From Chaetorhynchus papuensis (lineage: Eukaryota > Chordata > Aves > Passeriformes > Rhipiduridae): a stretch of 64,000 nucleotides of DNA. The translations under genes and the position numbers were made by a program. Shown here piece after piece: positions 1 through 12,773 of the stretch; position 1 is the first letter of the stretch, and each line of letters opens with the position of its first letter. Where the stretch lies: positions 390,128 through 454,127 of the forward strand of contig VWYX01000406.1 in NCBI GenBank assembly GCA_013396525.1, given 5' to 3'. Below the pieces are notes generated by a model. That model did not search any database and was not told the origin of the DNA. It saw nothing but the letters and a program-made list of their open reading frames with translations.

Positions 1-3000
1 AACATTCTTTTTTAATAATTCAGAAGTTTACCCCAAAACTGGATTAGAAATGACATATCTGCTTAATCTTGGACCAGAAAGCTTAGGGCAGATTCTTTAT
101 AGACATTTCTGGCTACAACTCATGCCCCCACAAACACACAATGCTCATGCACGGTCTCTTGGCTGCCTTTACGTGTAACCATCTGTTAGGCAGAGTCGCC
201 CATTCACAAGCAGTTCCAGCCTGTTTCACAATCGTCTTGAACCCGAGCGAGAGCTGGCTGAGATACTCAATTGTGCTGTTGCCACTCGCAGGAAATATCT
301 TTGGCCTGACTGTAATGTCAATCACACTGATCTCACATATTTCTGTAGATTTTATCACATTGCATTTTAAGTAACAGAACTTAAAGCCAAAATGAGCAAC
401 GAGTGGATAATGTGAAATCTGCTTTGTAGGCACTTGCAGCTCTGGTGTTTTGTAGGAGAAGCTGCTCAATGATTTAAGGAAATTAGGCAAAGAAATGGCC
501 CCAGGAGTCGCTGACCAGTGGGCCCCGATACTCATCTAATCCCAACTTTCGCAACATCAGATTTTAAGCTTAAGGAATTGAACCTCACATGGCTATAAGC
601 AACATGAGAACAAACCATGAGCTGTGTGACTGTTGACATGAGACCTTAAAATACAATTTGCATGGGCACCTTGTTAATGGAGGTGTAGGAAATACAAATC
701 AAAACTGAAAGACTCAGGTGAGACCCTTAATTATATTTTAGACAAACTTGACAGCAAATCTGTGAATGAGACTAGTGTTTCCTATTCTTTCAAAGACAGG
801 CAGATTTTGCACCAAATTTGATAACCATGCTAAAATCCTCCTCATAGTTAACAATTACTTCTTCACCAAAGTTTCTCCTTTAAGTGGTTTCTTAAACAAG
901 AGAAGACAGATGTTTGAGAAACATAAAACAGATCCTTCCCTAGAATAAAAAGTGAAAGATTTTTTATCATTTCTGTGGGATGAATCATTCTTCCCTATTT
1001 TCGGTAAGGCGAAACTTGCTGTGTAAGGTAATACTTTAACTAGACCAAGTGGTATAGCTGGAAAATATGGATATGCTTTCAGTACAAGTATGCTAAGTTG
1101 TTTCATGATCTGCCTGCAGCACATGCCAATACCTCTGATTTTGGAGGCTCACTGTTGCCAGGGCTTGCCCAAATTTGGAAAAGTATTTGGGCATATGTCT
1201 GAAAACTCAGAGCACATTATGCATGGAAGTCCTGCTATCCTAAAAAGAAAACAATTAAGCAGGTGTTCAAGGTAGCAATTACACTCAGATAACTGATTCT
1301 GACAGAGGCCAGAGACTCAAGCTTCTCCATCAGTATTTTCTACCAGCAGTCTCAACAGCCTGTAAATCCTACCAGTCTTCACAATGGTAGAATCTTTCTA
1401 TGGGACATCTCAACCCTTACTTTGTCCTACCCACTCTCTAGGTCAGCCTGCCTGCTCAACATTGCTTCTGTAACGTCTTTGCAACATCAGGTGGGAACCA
1501 CAGAAAAATTTGAGGTTCTCTTCCCACTTGTGTCCAAGCCTGACTGCAGTGCCTCAGTGAAAAGCATGAGGGATCAGTGAATTTGGCCTCAATCCCAGCC
1601 TTCAGGCCCCTCTTAAAAGTAGGTGAAGATATAGCTACTACATTTTGCTGGATTAGGGCCAAGTCATTCAGTTCTTTGCAGGAATATCCAGACCCCGAAT
1701 CAATTTAGAAAATTTCCTTGAACTCAAAAACCAGACTTCTTAATGCATCTTGAAATATGGACCATTCTTTAGGTTATGTGGTGACGTGGAAGTCAATACT
1801 GTCATGTCTGATGCCAGAACAGTCTTAAGTCTTGCCAGTTAAACAGTAGACTCAGCTGCCAAAACTCATATTATCTTTTTTCTTGAGCACAACTTCACAT
1901 CTTTTAGTTGAGCATACGAATAAGCATCCACTCCAATTCATTAGAAAAATGTAAAATTCCTAATTGCACATATCAGTTTGATGCTAATTTTTATTGGAGT
2001 TTTTCCTTATCTTTAATATAGTCAGTCTATTCATCTGAAAGAATTGCATATTTGGGAGTTTGTCATCTGACTTCTTGTAAACTTCTCATTTGGCACTAAG
2101 TGCAATGACCATGTTGATTAGAGCAACAGTATGACATGGGGGTGGAATTGCTGTCAACTCATTACAAAAATATATAAGGCCTCACTTTTAATTACTCACT
2201 TAGTAACAGATTAGTTCTTATTGCCTGCCAACAGCATGACCTCTCTCTCTTTCAAGGTCGACATAAATCAAAAGAAATCAGATGAGCTTGAACTTGTCAT
2301 TTATTCACTTCTAACCCTTCATAAGAAAATCTGTTTAACAAAAAAAAAAGCAAGTCTCCATTCAATAAAGAGACCATTATTAGGGCTAAAGAGCCAAATT
2401 TCCTGTTGTGTTTTTTTTCCTGAATAGCCTCAAGTAATATTCCAGGAAAAGGGCCTTGGTAGTGTTTTCTTTGTGGAATAAAAAGAAAATCAGCATTAGA
2501 AACATGAGATTGCTTACAGGTTTCAAATACCAGTATGAATAAGGGTTTCCTGGTTCCATGTTTTAAGGATTAACTGTATTAGACACTACAAAATGACATT
2601 TGTCATGTATACTTTAGCTGCCTTGATCTGACAAACCTCTGCAAGCCTTATAAATACAACCTGTATGTGACTTTTCTGAGATTGTTGTTGAATAATACAA
2701 AAAATATACAAAATGCATCTTTTCATTTCCAAGGAAAAGACTCAATAAATAAAAATTCTTAAATACAATGAAATGGTACTGCTTTGATGATTAGTTATGA
2801 CTTAGGGTTATGAAAGACTGCACCTGTTTGTGTCAGCAAAAATTGCTTCAAGGTTTTGTTGTCACTTTGATGTTTTAGCACCTAGATGTTCATTAATTAC
2901 AAAATTATCTTTGTGGGCCTTCTGGCCATGAAGAATGTTCTTTACTGGCCATGTACTGCAGACTGTTTTTACAAAGGGCTCTGTATTTATGCAAGTGCCC

Positions 3001-3084
3001 GGTCAGTTCAGATGGAGAGCAAGTGTCCAAAGGCCTGGACCTCATGACTTTTTTGTGTTGACATAAATATTTTCAGTAGGTCTG
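1..3084. other. Non-coding DNA, possible conserved element at 150-330
   Basis: No gene recognised. The stretch 150-330 has more CpG than its surroundings and no stops in one minus frame across 140 codons. That could reflect a conserved non-coding element or a buried exon; protein similarity is not recognised. The remainder is AT-rich with no repeats I can name. Confidence 0.5.
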
Positions 3085-3196
3085 GGGTTTTTTTGGTTTT
3101 TTTTGTTTGTTTGTTTTTGTTTGTTTGTTTTTTGTTTTGTTTTTGTTTTGGTTTTGGTTTGGTATTTTTGTTGGGTTTTTTTTTTGTTTTTCTTTT
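3085..3196. repeat. T/G-rich (GTTT)n-like low-complexity repeat
   Basis: About 110 bp built from runs of T with interspersed single G or GG (GTTTGTTTG, TTTTGTTTTG). A degenerate simple repeat. Confidence 0.9.
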
Positions 3197-3414
3197 AGCA
3201 GAAATGCTTACTTTGGTCTATTCCATAACATAACGTATTCTAACCTCTGCAAAAGTCATGCCTCACAGTGATCAAACTTATTTCCAGTCCCCAAACAGGA
3301 AAAAGCCACATTAAGAGAAGTACAGGCACACCAGTATCTCACACCCTTTACGTGTCCAAGTCTGGAAACATGTTTGATTAACACACACGAATCAGCCCTT
3401 ACTCACAGGACCCA

Positions 3415-3446
3415 GTTGGTCCAGGTCCGGGTTGGTCCAGGTTTGG
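3415..3446. repeat. Tandem 16-mer, two copies
   Basis: GTTGGTCCAGGTCCGG followed directly by GTTGGTCCAGGTTTGG (14 of 16 identical). A small tandem duplication. Confidence 0.85.
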
Positions 3447-5322
3447 ATGTCCATGAAGGAAGAAGGAGAGACCAGATCAGTTTCCCAAGTCTTGGTACCA
3501 CTCTTCATCCACAAAACTGGAAAGGGTTTGAAATCTGCCTCTGTCCTTCGAAGAATGTTTACAAGATAAGGGACATTGGATGAGGTAGTTTAAATGTTAG
3601 AGTTGACATAAAAGTTATGTAATTAACTAGTAAAAAATACAGATTATATACAAAATGCATTAAAAGACATATTTACATTTAACTTCTGAGGTATACTAAC
3701 AATTACTAAGGGACAGTACTTTCCAAACACAGACATCTTTGACTCTTATGTTCAGATGTCAAACTATTAGTGAAGCACCTGACTAATTTAGTCATTCCTA
3801 TATTTCTTCAGCATGATTTTCAGGTTAATTGTAGCAGGAAGATTATAATGACAAATATATAGACAAAGCAGAATACATTATTCATATACGCAATAAAAAC
3901 ATCAGATGTACTGTCATGACTTATTGTAGTGCAACATGTATGGCCTTTTTGGCCAGATGATACACCAGATGTTTCCTTTCCTTTAGGTTTGAAAAGTTCA
4001 TGTGCAGCCGAATCAGTTCCTGCGGGTAAGGGTGGGGCTTAAGTATTTAAAATTAAATGCGCAAATATTGACAAATAAGGAAATGTTTCAGTCATAAAAA
4101 TAATTTTCTGCTTAAGTCTTATTTTTTCCTGTTTACCTCCTTAGAAGAACATACAAACTGTTGAGACACACTGTAGGTAAAGACTTGATTAAGGTTTTTT
4201 TTTTTTTACTTCTCTCTCTTCGGTTTTTCTAGTTCAAAATAATTGCATTTAATTTTTAAAGCATAAAAGGATAAATCACGTGTCTCAAGTAGCTATAGAA
4301 TGCATAGCAGGTAGGAATATATTGCTTTTATATAGTCATTCCTTTTACAAAAAAAAATCAGGCAGGGAATAAAACCCAACATTTTATTTTAAAGTATCAA
4401 AGACCCATTTGCTCTCTAGATGCATTTTGCCCAGGAGAAGAGAGGTATAAGCAAGGTATTGCATAGATACAAATCTGTCCTTTAAGCTCCTGGGTCCTTC
4501 TCTGTATCTCCAAAGGACATGTAAAAAGAATGTGTGCTCGGATTCACCACACAGAAATCATCACAAGAATAAGTCGGCTGTGCATGAAGTACAAGAAAGT
4601 TGTGAAGGAGTTTACTGCCAGTAGAGAGGGCAGTGCTCTCAAATCATCACTGAACCACCAGACAAGGCAAGAAAGTTGCCAAAGCTTTCACTCGAAATAA
4701 AACACATTTCCCACTTTACTTCCTCTAAAAGAGAAGGTGGCCAGACCTGCCCCACTCCAATGAAATGGCAGCTTTAGGCTGGCCCCTTTCCACATTTCAA
4801 CAAACTTGACAGTAGCCACCAGTCCTCCCATTAGCTCCACAGACTTTTCATCGAAAATTCAGGAGTACTCAAGGGCAACCACTAAACCTGGGCCAGCCCA
4901 GCAAGTGTAGAGGGACTATAAAACCCTGCAACATGTATAGATCCCACCTTTCCTTCCTGGCGAAAACTGCCAGCCTCTCAGGAAGGAGGCAGAAGAAATC
5001 TTACACAGTTCAAGATTTTACAGTTCTGAAGGGGGCCAAGGGGGTGTAAATTCCAGCTAGACCCCTGTGTGTTGTTAAATTTTAAAGAGATAGTTCAGCA
5101 GGATTTGCTGGGTCTTACAAGTGCCTACATACACCTTTCACAGGCATCCCAAAAGGTTTGGTGCTGGAGATGGGGAGCAGGACAGGCTGAGGTTTATTTA
5201 TTTTCTGATTCCATTTACCTATCCTGAACCATAACAACATTAAAGCCTGGAAACAAAGCAGACCACAATGGAAACTGTATTAACACTGCACTCTGCTGTA
5301 TGCTGCATGCTATACATCCTTT

Positions 5323-5389
5323 CTATAATTTCTTCTCTACAGCTCTGTTTAACCTCAGGGAGTAGTTTGAACTGTGGTTTGTATCATAC
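5323..5389 (-). other. Candidate terminal exon (weak)
   Basis: Acceptor TTTTTTTGTGTATAACAG on the minus strand, 233 nt downstream of the donor at 5622. Joined to 5623-5703 it is open for 21 codons to a TAG in one frame (YDTNHSSNYSLRLNR) or 11 codons to a TGA in the other. It is listed only because phases agree and the intron is a plausible size. No poly(A) signal was established. Confidence 0.18.
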
Positions 5390-5622
5390 CTGTTATACAC
5401 AAAAAAATAAGTCGTTGAACACACTTGTGCTTGCTTTTTTAGGTATCCAGAAAGTTTCTTTTCCCACCAAATGGATGTCAATGGATTTAGATTAAGGAAT
5501 TCTGCAAAGCAAACAACAGACCAAAACTGACTGTTCAGAATAACAGCTGTCCTAATCTGTAGGGATTGTCCCTCATTAACCCACTCTCATCAGTAAAAGG
5601 GTGTCTTTGAGCTTCTTCTTAC

Positions 5623-5703
5623 GTGGAGACTGGCTTTTCATTGTCTGTCTCCCAAATTCTCTGCAGCAGATATTCAAAACACGTCGCACTGGCATTTTCC
5701 AAT
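5623..5703 (-). other. Candidate internal exon (weak)
   Basis: 81 nt with acceptor CTCTCTCTTAG and donor CCAC|GTAAGA on the minus strand. Two frames are open. One reads LENASATCFEYLLQRIW; the other reads WKMPVRRVLNICCREFG, which resembles the helix-8 and Cys tail after TM7 of rhodopsin-type receptors. Either frame continues in phase into 5323-5389. No upstream TM7 (NPxxY) exon was found, so this may be chance. Confidence 0.2.
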
Positions 5704-8700
5704 CTAAGAGAGAGGATCGATTTGTAAGTCCAGTGCCGTTCCATGGGAAAGACAACACCAAAAAGCGAGGGAAAAAAAAAGTGAATGCACTCAAAATCAA
5801 AGCAGCACCTATAAGCACTAGGTGGCAGCACAGCAAATGGTATTTCTTCCTCCAGTAATGAAAGTCGTTTAAAACTATAGAAGGATGTCAAAATCAAAGC
5901 ATTACTCTAAAATCATATTAAAAAATTTGGAGATAGAATGAGTAACAGTACAAAAGCAGAGAAGACAACACAGCAACTGCTCTCCCTTCTCTTAAGAGTA
6001 ATGCTTTACAGCCTGCCTCTTCACAAAACTGGATGGCAGCACTATTGCCCAACTACAAAGCTCCGAAATGTACGCTGGATGCATCAGTCCTTTCCTCAGG
6101 GTCCATACATCTCCCCCAGACAGTGTCTGCTCAGGCTGCTTGTCGACTGGTCTGGACAACAAGGGTGTCTACAGCCTGTCAGCTCTGCCTTCACCAGACG
6201 GAAGTATTTCCACACAGAGGACAATACAAGGACACTGGGAGGAGTTTGGTGGGCATCTACAATGTTAGACCTGAAGAAGTAAGCAGCAAAAATCATCTGG
6301 GACTGGACCAGAAACTGGTTTTTTTTTTTACTTCTTATCTATCATATACCCCCAGCCTTGCAGTTCCTTTATTTTTCTTCCCCTGAGTATTTAATATATT
6401 TCTTGTGATCTCATACACTCTAGCACCATGCCAGGATTTTTCAGAAACATGTAGAATGCATATTCCTACGAGCAAGCCATGATCAGTCCTGGCTCTGACT
6501 TAAAAACAGACTCCTTTGAAGGCAATCCTGAGCTTCAGCCTCATCCTTTGAGAAGTGCATGAGCAAATGCACACGTGTGTAGATACACACATATAATCAC
6601 TTGGCTGGCATTCAGTTTAAAAAATTAATTCCTGCAGTGCTGACCTCTGTGACTCTTCAGTTGGTGCTGCAGAGGGTCACAGAGCAAATGTAACTGCAAA
6701 AGAATCTTATGGAATTGAATGTCTGAGCAACTGAGCAGCAAATGTAACTCAGTGTCAGTAAGCGCAATGCAGGTGGGTGGGGAAGAACAGCTACTTAAAG
6801 ACTCTTAAATATGGGCCAAGACTGTTGTAAAAGGTTCTCTGAAATCATTAGCATCTTGCTTAGCAACAGTCAAAACATAAACAGGAACAGGAAAACAAAA
6901 CAGAAAAGCAAAATAATAGAAAAATGTTAGAAATCATCATCATGACCAATCCAGCCATCCAATGACAACAGAAGATACAGCAAAACCAGAAAGTGTGCAA
7001 TGTCTACAGAAATGCACAAGTATATGAAACTGTTTCCATTTGATGAAAGATCAATTAGACTATTAGTCTTCAGCTTGGAAAGGACATAACTGAGACAATA
7101 GGCTACTTTAGAATCGTGACTGATACAGAGAAAGCAAACAGAAATCGATTACTCTGCATTTCTCATCATCTTGGAATCAGTGGGATCTATGTAATTGTTA
7201 AGTATCAGGCTTAAAGTGGATAAAAATAAATATTTTTCTCACAGTAATCAGCTATAGTGTAGAATTCATTGCCACAGAACATCAAGAGAAATTAGAAGGA
7301 TTTTTAAAGGGCTGGACCATTTCAGCCATGACTGTGTAACATGATGGCCCAGGTGCATGGTAGGGCATCTCATGCAGTTTATAAGTCATCAGTTACATAA
7401 TGCAAAGAATGCCTACTAGGAAAGGGTTGCTCTAAAAATCCCACTGATATCAGTTTGCCTAAGTACCAAGGACAAGATCCTGTCACAGACAGACTGCTGG
7501 TTCTGCCCAATACAGCTGTCCTTGAATGTTATACTCGAGAAAACACTACTTGTAATGCATATCAACCCTACAAATTCAAGATTACAAATTTGTGGTTAAA
7601 AAAAGAGAGAAACAACAGTAACGAAACAAACACAAAAAAAAATCCAAAAACCAGTGAGATCTGCACTGACCCGTTTTCCTTTTCTGACATGAACACTTGA
7701 GTCAGTCTAGAGATATCAGTATCACACATGAACATCCAGAGACATAGTCAAGGGCTCATGAAAGCATTCAGTCAAATACTGTCCTTATTAAAGTTATGGA
7801 TTTTTCATATGTTCAGTATATATATTTGAGGCAAAAAGCAAAACCTGGATGGTCTAGTTCCTAAAATCCACACTTACAACATGTATTTTGCCCAACTACT
7901 ATGGGAAAATCCAACTTTATTCATTATTCTATAGGCTCTTTGCTCCCTTGCAATTTGACCTATTTCTCCAATTTGAATTCCAAATGGGAGGTTGCTCCAA
8001 AGCATTCCCAACTCTTTGAAAACTAAAACATCTCAAAGAAATACATTTGGCTTTTTGGCTGAATCATTGCAGATCCAGATGGTACACTGGAGATTGAGTG
8101 GGATGTTTTAGCAATCTCACTGAAAATTCAGCCAACCACCAGATCATCAGTTTATTGTCCCTGTGTCACCATATTTAGTGATAACCAGGGAAACTACTTT
8201 CTTTTTCAGGACGTTTCCATTACCAAACAAGGCTTGCAGGTTTGTACTCTTTCCATGTGCCCCACTCTTGCAAATTTCATGGAGATAGATGCCAGAAAGA
8301 GGCATACAGAGTCACTTCATTAAAGTTTTCACAGATAGAGAGCATGCAGAATGAATGGAAACAACTTCTTATATGCCAGAGAACCCCCACACAGGATCAC
8401 TTTAAAGATCCTGCTCACAGAACCCCCTGTGCTTGCAGTGCATTAACCATGTGGAGAATTTTAAAGGAAGAGGGTTAATACACAGGAGATTAGCTGTATT
8501 TCAGGGAGTGCACAGGCTGTGGTACACAATTAATTGTTCTGAAGACTAGGAGAGACTACAGTGATAATCAGAATAATCCCCTGTACACAAAAGGGAAGCA
8601 GCCTTATTAACTCCTGCCTTTGACTCCAACCTCTATAGATGAGTTACAAACATTACTTTAAGAAAAACATCCATATTTTGTTTTCAAATTTTCAATAGTG

Positions 8701-8763
8701 AGGAACTTGCTAGGCTGTTCCAAGGTTTAATTACCATTAAATATTTGGATCTTGCTAGATTGT

Positions 8764-8794
8764 TTTCAGCCACACAGAATTAGTGTGGCTGAAA
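8764..8794. repeat. Perfect 12-bp inverted repeat, 7-nt loop
   Basis: Arms TTTCAGCCACAC and GTGTGGCTGAAA around AGAATTA. Could form a hairpin, or mark a terminal-inverted-repeat remnant or a double factor site. No gene lies beside it. Confidence 0.9.
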
Positions 8795-11554
8795 CCAGTT
8801 TAGACCACCATATGGGTTTTTTTGTGTACTTGTAAGTCCAACTCTAAAGACTTTATTTCTTGTTTAATGCAAGAAGTAGGCTGAACTTGTTTCCTGAGTG
8901 GAAAACATATTTCCCAACCCTTTGGATCATCCTTGTAAGCTCTCTTTGAGCTCTATCCAATTTTTTTCTTCAGTTGTGGATGTCAAAATCTGACCTCATG
9001 ATCCTGATGTGATCATAGGTACTAAATATGGGGGTAATATTGCTTCCACATAGTTATTTAATGTTCTTCACTCTATATATCCAAGGGTCCTTCTTGTTAG
9101 GAGCTACTCTCTCCATAGGGAAAGTTGGTAGTTTCCGGAATGCTGGAGGGAAAAAACAACTGCAGCCTTACAAATGTTACTGCAATAGGTCCTTGAAGAG
9201 TCATTGCTGTTATTGCTACAACTTCCAAGGAAGGAATCACAGGTGCTATGTGGCAAGAACAGCTGGAACAAGGGCTGGCAGCTTCCGGCAGCAACTGGAA
9301 TACCTCTCTGACCTTCTTCACCCTTCCCTTTCTTCCCCCGCCTCCCTATTTAAGGTTGCAAGAAAAGCTGTCAATCTCAACACTTCCAGCTAACTCTGTG
9401 TCCCAGATTCACTTCCTACACATCTTTCTTGCTTTTTTCAGACTGGCTTTAACTCAAGTTTGGCCTAACCTTGGATCCCTGGATTACCGTTGTTCATTCT
9501 GTTCCCATTTTTGATTCTGGGTCCTTTGGCTCCCCAGACACTCACATACAGTTAAATACGCACCTGGGCTATCAGGATAAAAGCCACATTATACAGATGT
9601 GGCTGATATGCCCTTTTCCTAGGCAGCTGAGCCTGCAATTTGTGAAAAATAAACTCGTTTTCCCATACTCAGGGCTTAAAATCATCAAGTCTGCAGCTAA
9701 ATAATGGGGAAGTGATACATGATGGAACGGACGGAATGATATTTACTACTGATAAGCAAATCTTATCTTCCAAATCAATTATGAAAGTAAGAAGTAATAT
9801 ATTTTTAAATTACTAAGATGCGAAGACATTAAGATACGTGTAGGTAAATTATAACAATTTATGCAGTGACACCTTGGTTGAAAAGCTCTGATGTAATAAC
9901 TACTCCAGGGTTAATTGTACTTGAGGGGAAGGAAAAAAGAAAGAAATATAGCATTTGGAAATCAGACACCTCCATCTAGAAAACTGTTAAAAAATATCTT
10001 CTAAATATAATATAATCCAGGTGTCTACATACCAAGAAGGTATTTCTCTGCAAGATGCAGCTGAGCACAAGTGGTAGGAAGAGGGAGTCGTGGTGCTACA
10101 CCAGTCTTTGGGTATGACTCTCTCCATGCAGCACTGAACATGAGTGGAAGACACTACAGTCAGCTTAGCTGCTGTTCCCCCCAAAAAATCTGCCCAGATG
10201 CACTGAAGAGGAGCATTTTTGCCCGACAATGTTGCTACGTGTTCGGTGAATCTCACTGCAACCTAAAGCAGAGAAACATGATCTTCAAGGGGTCTGAATC
10301 CAAGGCCATGCTGCCTACAAGGATGCAAAGAGGTTTGTGTTGAATGTTCCAGTTTTGGATTAACTCTGATTTCAAATATAAGTACAGCTAATGCACCTCA
10401 TGTGACTCAGTGCATAAGAGCTCCTCCCAGTTTTGACCCAGTTGTTATTGGAGAACTAGTTTTTCAAGCTGTGAAATCTACTTTATAGCAATGCCTTAAA
10501 ACCTTGGCAATGTCTTTGAATGACAAATGCAGGCCTCCTCTGAAATACATTTCAGCTATGTGACCCTGATTTAAGTTAAAATTCATAGACTGTTAATTAG
10601 CATGTGGAACAGGAAGTTTCTAAATAGCTCACCAGGTATGTATTTGGCAGGCAGTACAACAACACTTGAAGTGTGGTCAAAAAAACTCACTCTTTTTACA
10701 TCACTGAAAGTTTAATAAATATTTATTTCTTCAGGGACCTTCTATGTTAATGAAACCTGTCTGCTCTTGTTTGAATCTTTAAACCTCATGTGTTAAATAA
10801 TAACGCTGAGGTAGTGTCTCTGAAATTGCACCGCTAACAGCAGAGCAAATACAGAGCGTAAGTGGTTTTTCTGTCTATTTAACAGTTTTTATGTGTCTGC
10901 TAAGTGCTTGTTTTCTGTTTTGTTAATCATTCCAACTCCCATAATAATTATACAAAAGAGGAAATCGCAATTTCAAATGCTACCGTTTCTCTGGTTCTCT
11001 AGGGCTAAAAGGAGGAAGCAGGCTTAGATGGCTTTCTCAAATGTTTTTTTTCTTTTGCTAATCATGTCAAAATCACATTTCTGTTCCCATTATATAGACA
11101 GATGGCCCATCAAAATGCTGTGTCATTTATTTCATATCAGGAAGCAATTCCATTTACCATATAAGATAATAATCATTGTCCTGAACTAGTTTTTTATCAA
11201 TGCTATCATTTTCTAAGACCTTTTACCCTATCCTCAAAACTTGTTCAGCTACTGGTGCATAACTTGCACTTCTGCAGGTTAACTTCCCAGCCCTGGAATG
11301 ACACACTACATGGCAGTACTGCCAGGCAGCCTGATGCCACGCATAAGAAAGCGCCTTTGGTGCCAAGTGCCACATGCCAAGAGAGAGGAAAGTCACAGAG
11401 ACTCATTCTGAGAGGAGCCCTGCTCAGATCACTCTCTTTACAGCAGACTTACTCTCCACCTAAGTCACCTCCCGGCTTCAAATCATGCTTTAACCTGATC
11501 TTGAATTTGTTCTTTCTTGTTTTGAGTCAATGTCTGTGTAGTTTATGTCACCTA

Positions 11555-11620
11555 CTTACCTAGATAACATCCTGAGGCTCCTTCCAACCTCACCTGCCCT
11601 ATGATCCCATGGGTGCTACT
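11555..11620 (+). mobile_element. Degenerate CR1 3' end
   Basis: Plus-strand CCTGAGGCTCCTTCCAACCT followed by CCCTATGATCCCATG resembles the CR1 tail (CTTCCAACC, then TATGATYCTATG). Only the last 60 bp or so can be recognised, and it is old. Confidence 0.5.
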
Positions 11621-12456
11621 GAAAGAAAGCCTGCAGCAGCTTGACACCGTGGCTGTTCCATGTGGTTCATGATCATTTACATTTGTTCCTGTCATTGTGT
11701 GAGTGTGGAGACGCATTCGTTAGTGCACAGGAAATGTAGATGTCTGCTCCTATATAAAAGTGACCTGGTGGGAGATGACATGGCTGGGTTCAGGGAGTTA
11801 AAATACTATCTTATTTTCATTCCTAGTCTCAGCTTTGTATTACACTGCTGTGGTTTTATTGCTTCTTTGAACAAAGTTTTCATGCAGCAGTGGATTCCAG
11901 GAGATCTGGAAATCCCGCCTTTGCAAAGCCATATTGACTACAGAATAACTCAGATTCCTATAATCCTGTGAGAGACTTAAAATATTGGAGATGCAGCTTC
12001 ATTTATATGGCGTTTCTTCCAAATGAAACCTGGAAGTAATTCTCGACACTTACTCCCTGCTCCATGAGAAGTGTTTCTTCTAGAGTTGCAAGGCTCCTGA
12101 GGCAGCTAAAGGGATACTGGAAGACATTCCAGGAGTGCCAGGTGAGAATGAGACTGAAATAGCCATTAATGGGAGTTTTTGTACTAAATGTCATACAATC
12201 CTGATTCTTGGTCATACCAGCTTCAGGTGGTACCTCATATTCTCTGAGTAGAGAACTTCACTTTCAGTCTGGACAAATTCACGAGCCTGGAGGGCAAGGG
12301 AGGTGATGTTCAGATTACTGGAAATCTAGATTCTCAATATTTATGATATACTGATATTGCCAATTGAATGCCACATTTTACGATAGCAGGAAATACGTTT
12401 TCAGTGTAAAGTTTCAGCACAAAGCTTGGCTGTCTGTTGCTTTCTGAATTTCCAGC

Positions 12457-12582
12457 TTCATATCCTAAATGCGTGTATCTTAATTTATCCAGCCTAGAAG
12501 TACATCTGTTCAGTATTTGGCATATGAAATATTAGGAAGTATGCACTGAAGAAATATCCAGAACAAGTTATCAACCTACGTA
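12457..12582. repeat. Local duplicated block, copy A
   Basis: Shares about 100 bp at roughly 75% identity, by eye, with 17221-17345, including AAGTACATCTGTTCA and ATGCWCTGAAGAAATAT in the same order and spacing. It abuts the candidate exon at 12628-12773. It could be an old segmental duplication or two copies of an unidentified interspersed repeat. Confidence 0.65.
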
Positions 12583-12627
12583 CAAAAAAAAAAAAAAATT
12601 AAACCAAAATTTAAGAACTAATTTTAC

Positions 12628-12773
12628 CTCGCTGATCTGTTTGGCAGATCTTCTCACTCTTACTCTCTTGTCCAGTACATGCATTCCCATGACAATGGCT
12701 TTTATGTACACAAAGGCAATAAAAAGAGTGATGAGATTCACCCAGCAGACACCGTACAGATGCCAATGATCAG
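12628..12773 (-). other. Candidate coding exon with a transmembrane helix (gene not recognised)
   Basis: 146 nt on the minus strand with a T-rich acceptor (TTTAATTCCATGTCAG) and a good donor (GCGAG|GTAAAATT). In the frame that skips two bases, 48 codons are open: WHLYGVCWVNLITLFIAFVY forms a membrane helix, followed by a basic segment DKRVRVRRSAKQISE, which fits the positive-inside rule. Codon choice looks coding-like (ATC AGC GAG at the donor). I do not recognise the family; a receptor-type TM helix or another polytopic protein are both possible. T-rich antisense DNA easily mimics membrane helices, so this may be a pseudo-exon. No continuous partner exons were established. Confidence 0.35.

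Larger units (their letters stand above)
3197..12456. other. Non-coding DNA downstream of GSC, with weak exon candidates
   Basis: No recognised gene. Contains the weak candidate exons near 5.3-5.7 kb, the 12-bp inverted repeat at 8764, a degenerate CR1 tail at 11.6 kb and a possible regulatory element at 10895-11180. All open frames over 60 codons here lack codon bias or homology that I can see. Confidence 0.55.

Noticed and set aside
4134..4182. Micro-exon-like 34-nt stretch with acceptor TTTACCTACAG and donor GAG\|GTAAAC
   Set aside because: Splice mimics of this quality are frequent in AT-rich DNA; no partner exon and tiny length.
9172..9245. 74-nt minus-strand splice-bounded stretch reading PVIPSLEVVAITAMTLQGPI
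   Set aside because: Faint resemblance to an EXPERA/EBP helix, but it cannot be joined in phase to the 12.6 kb exon and lacks any other EXPERA segment.
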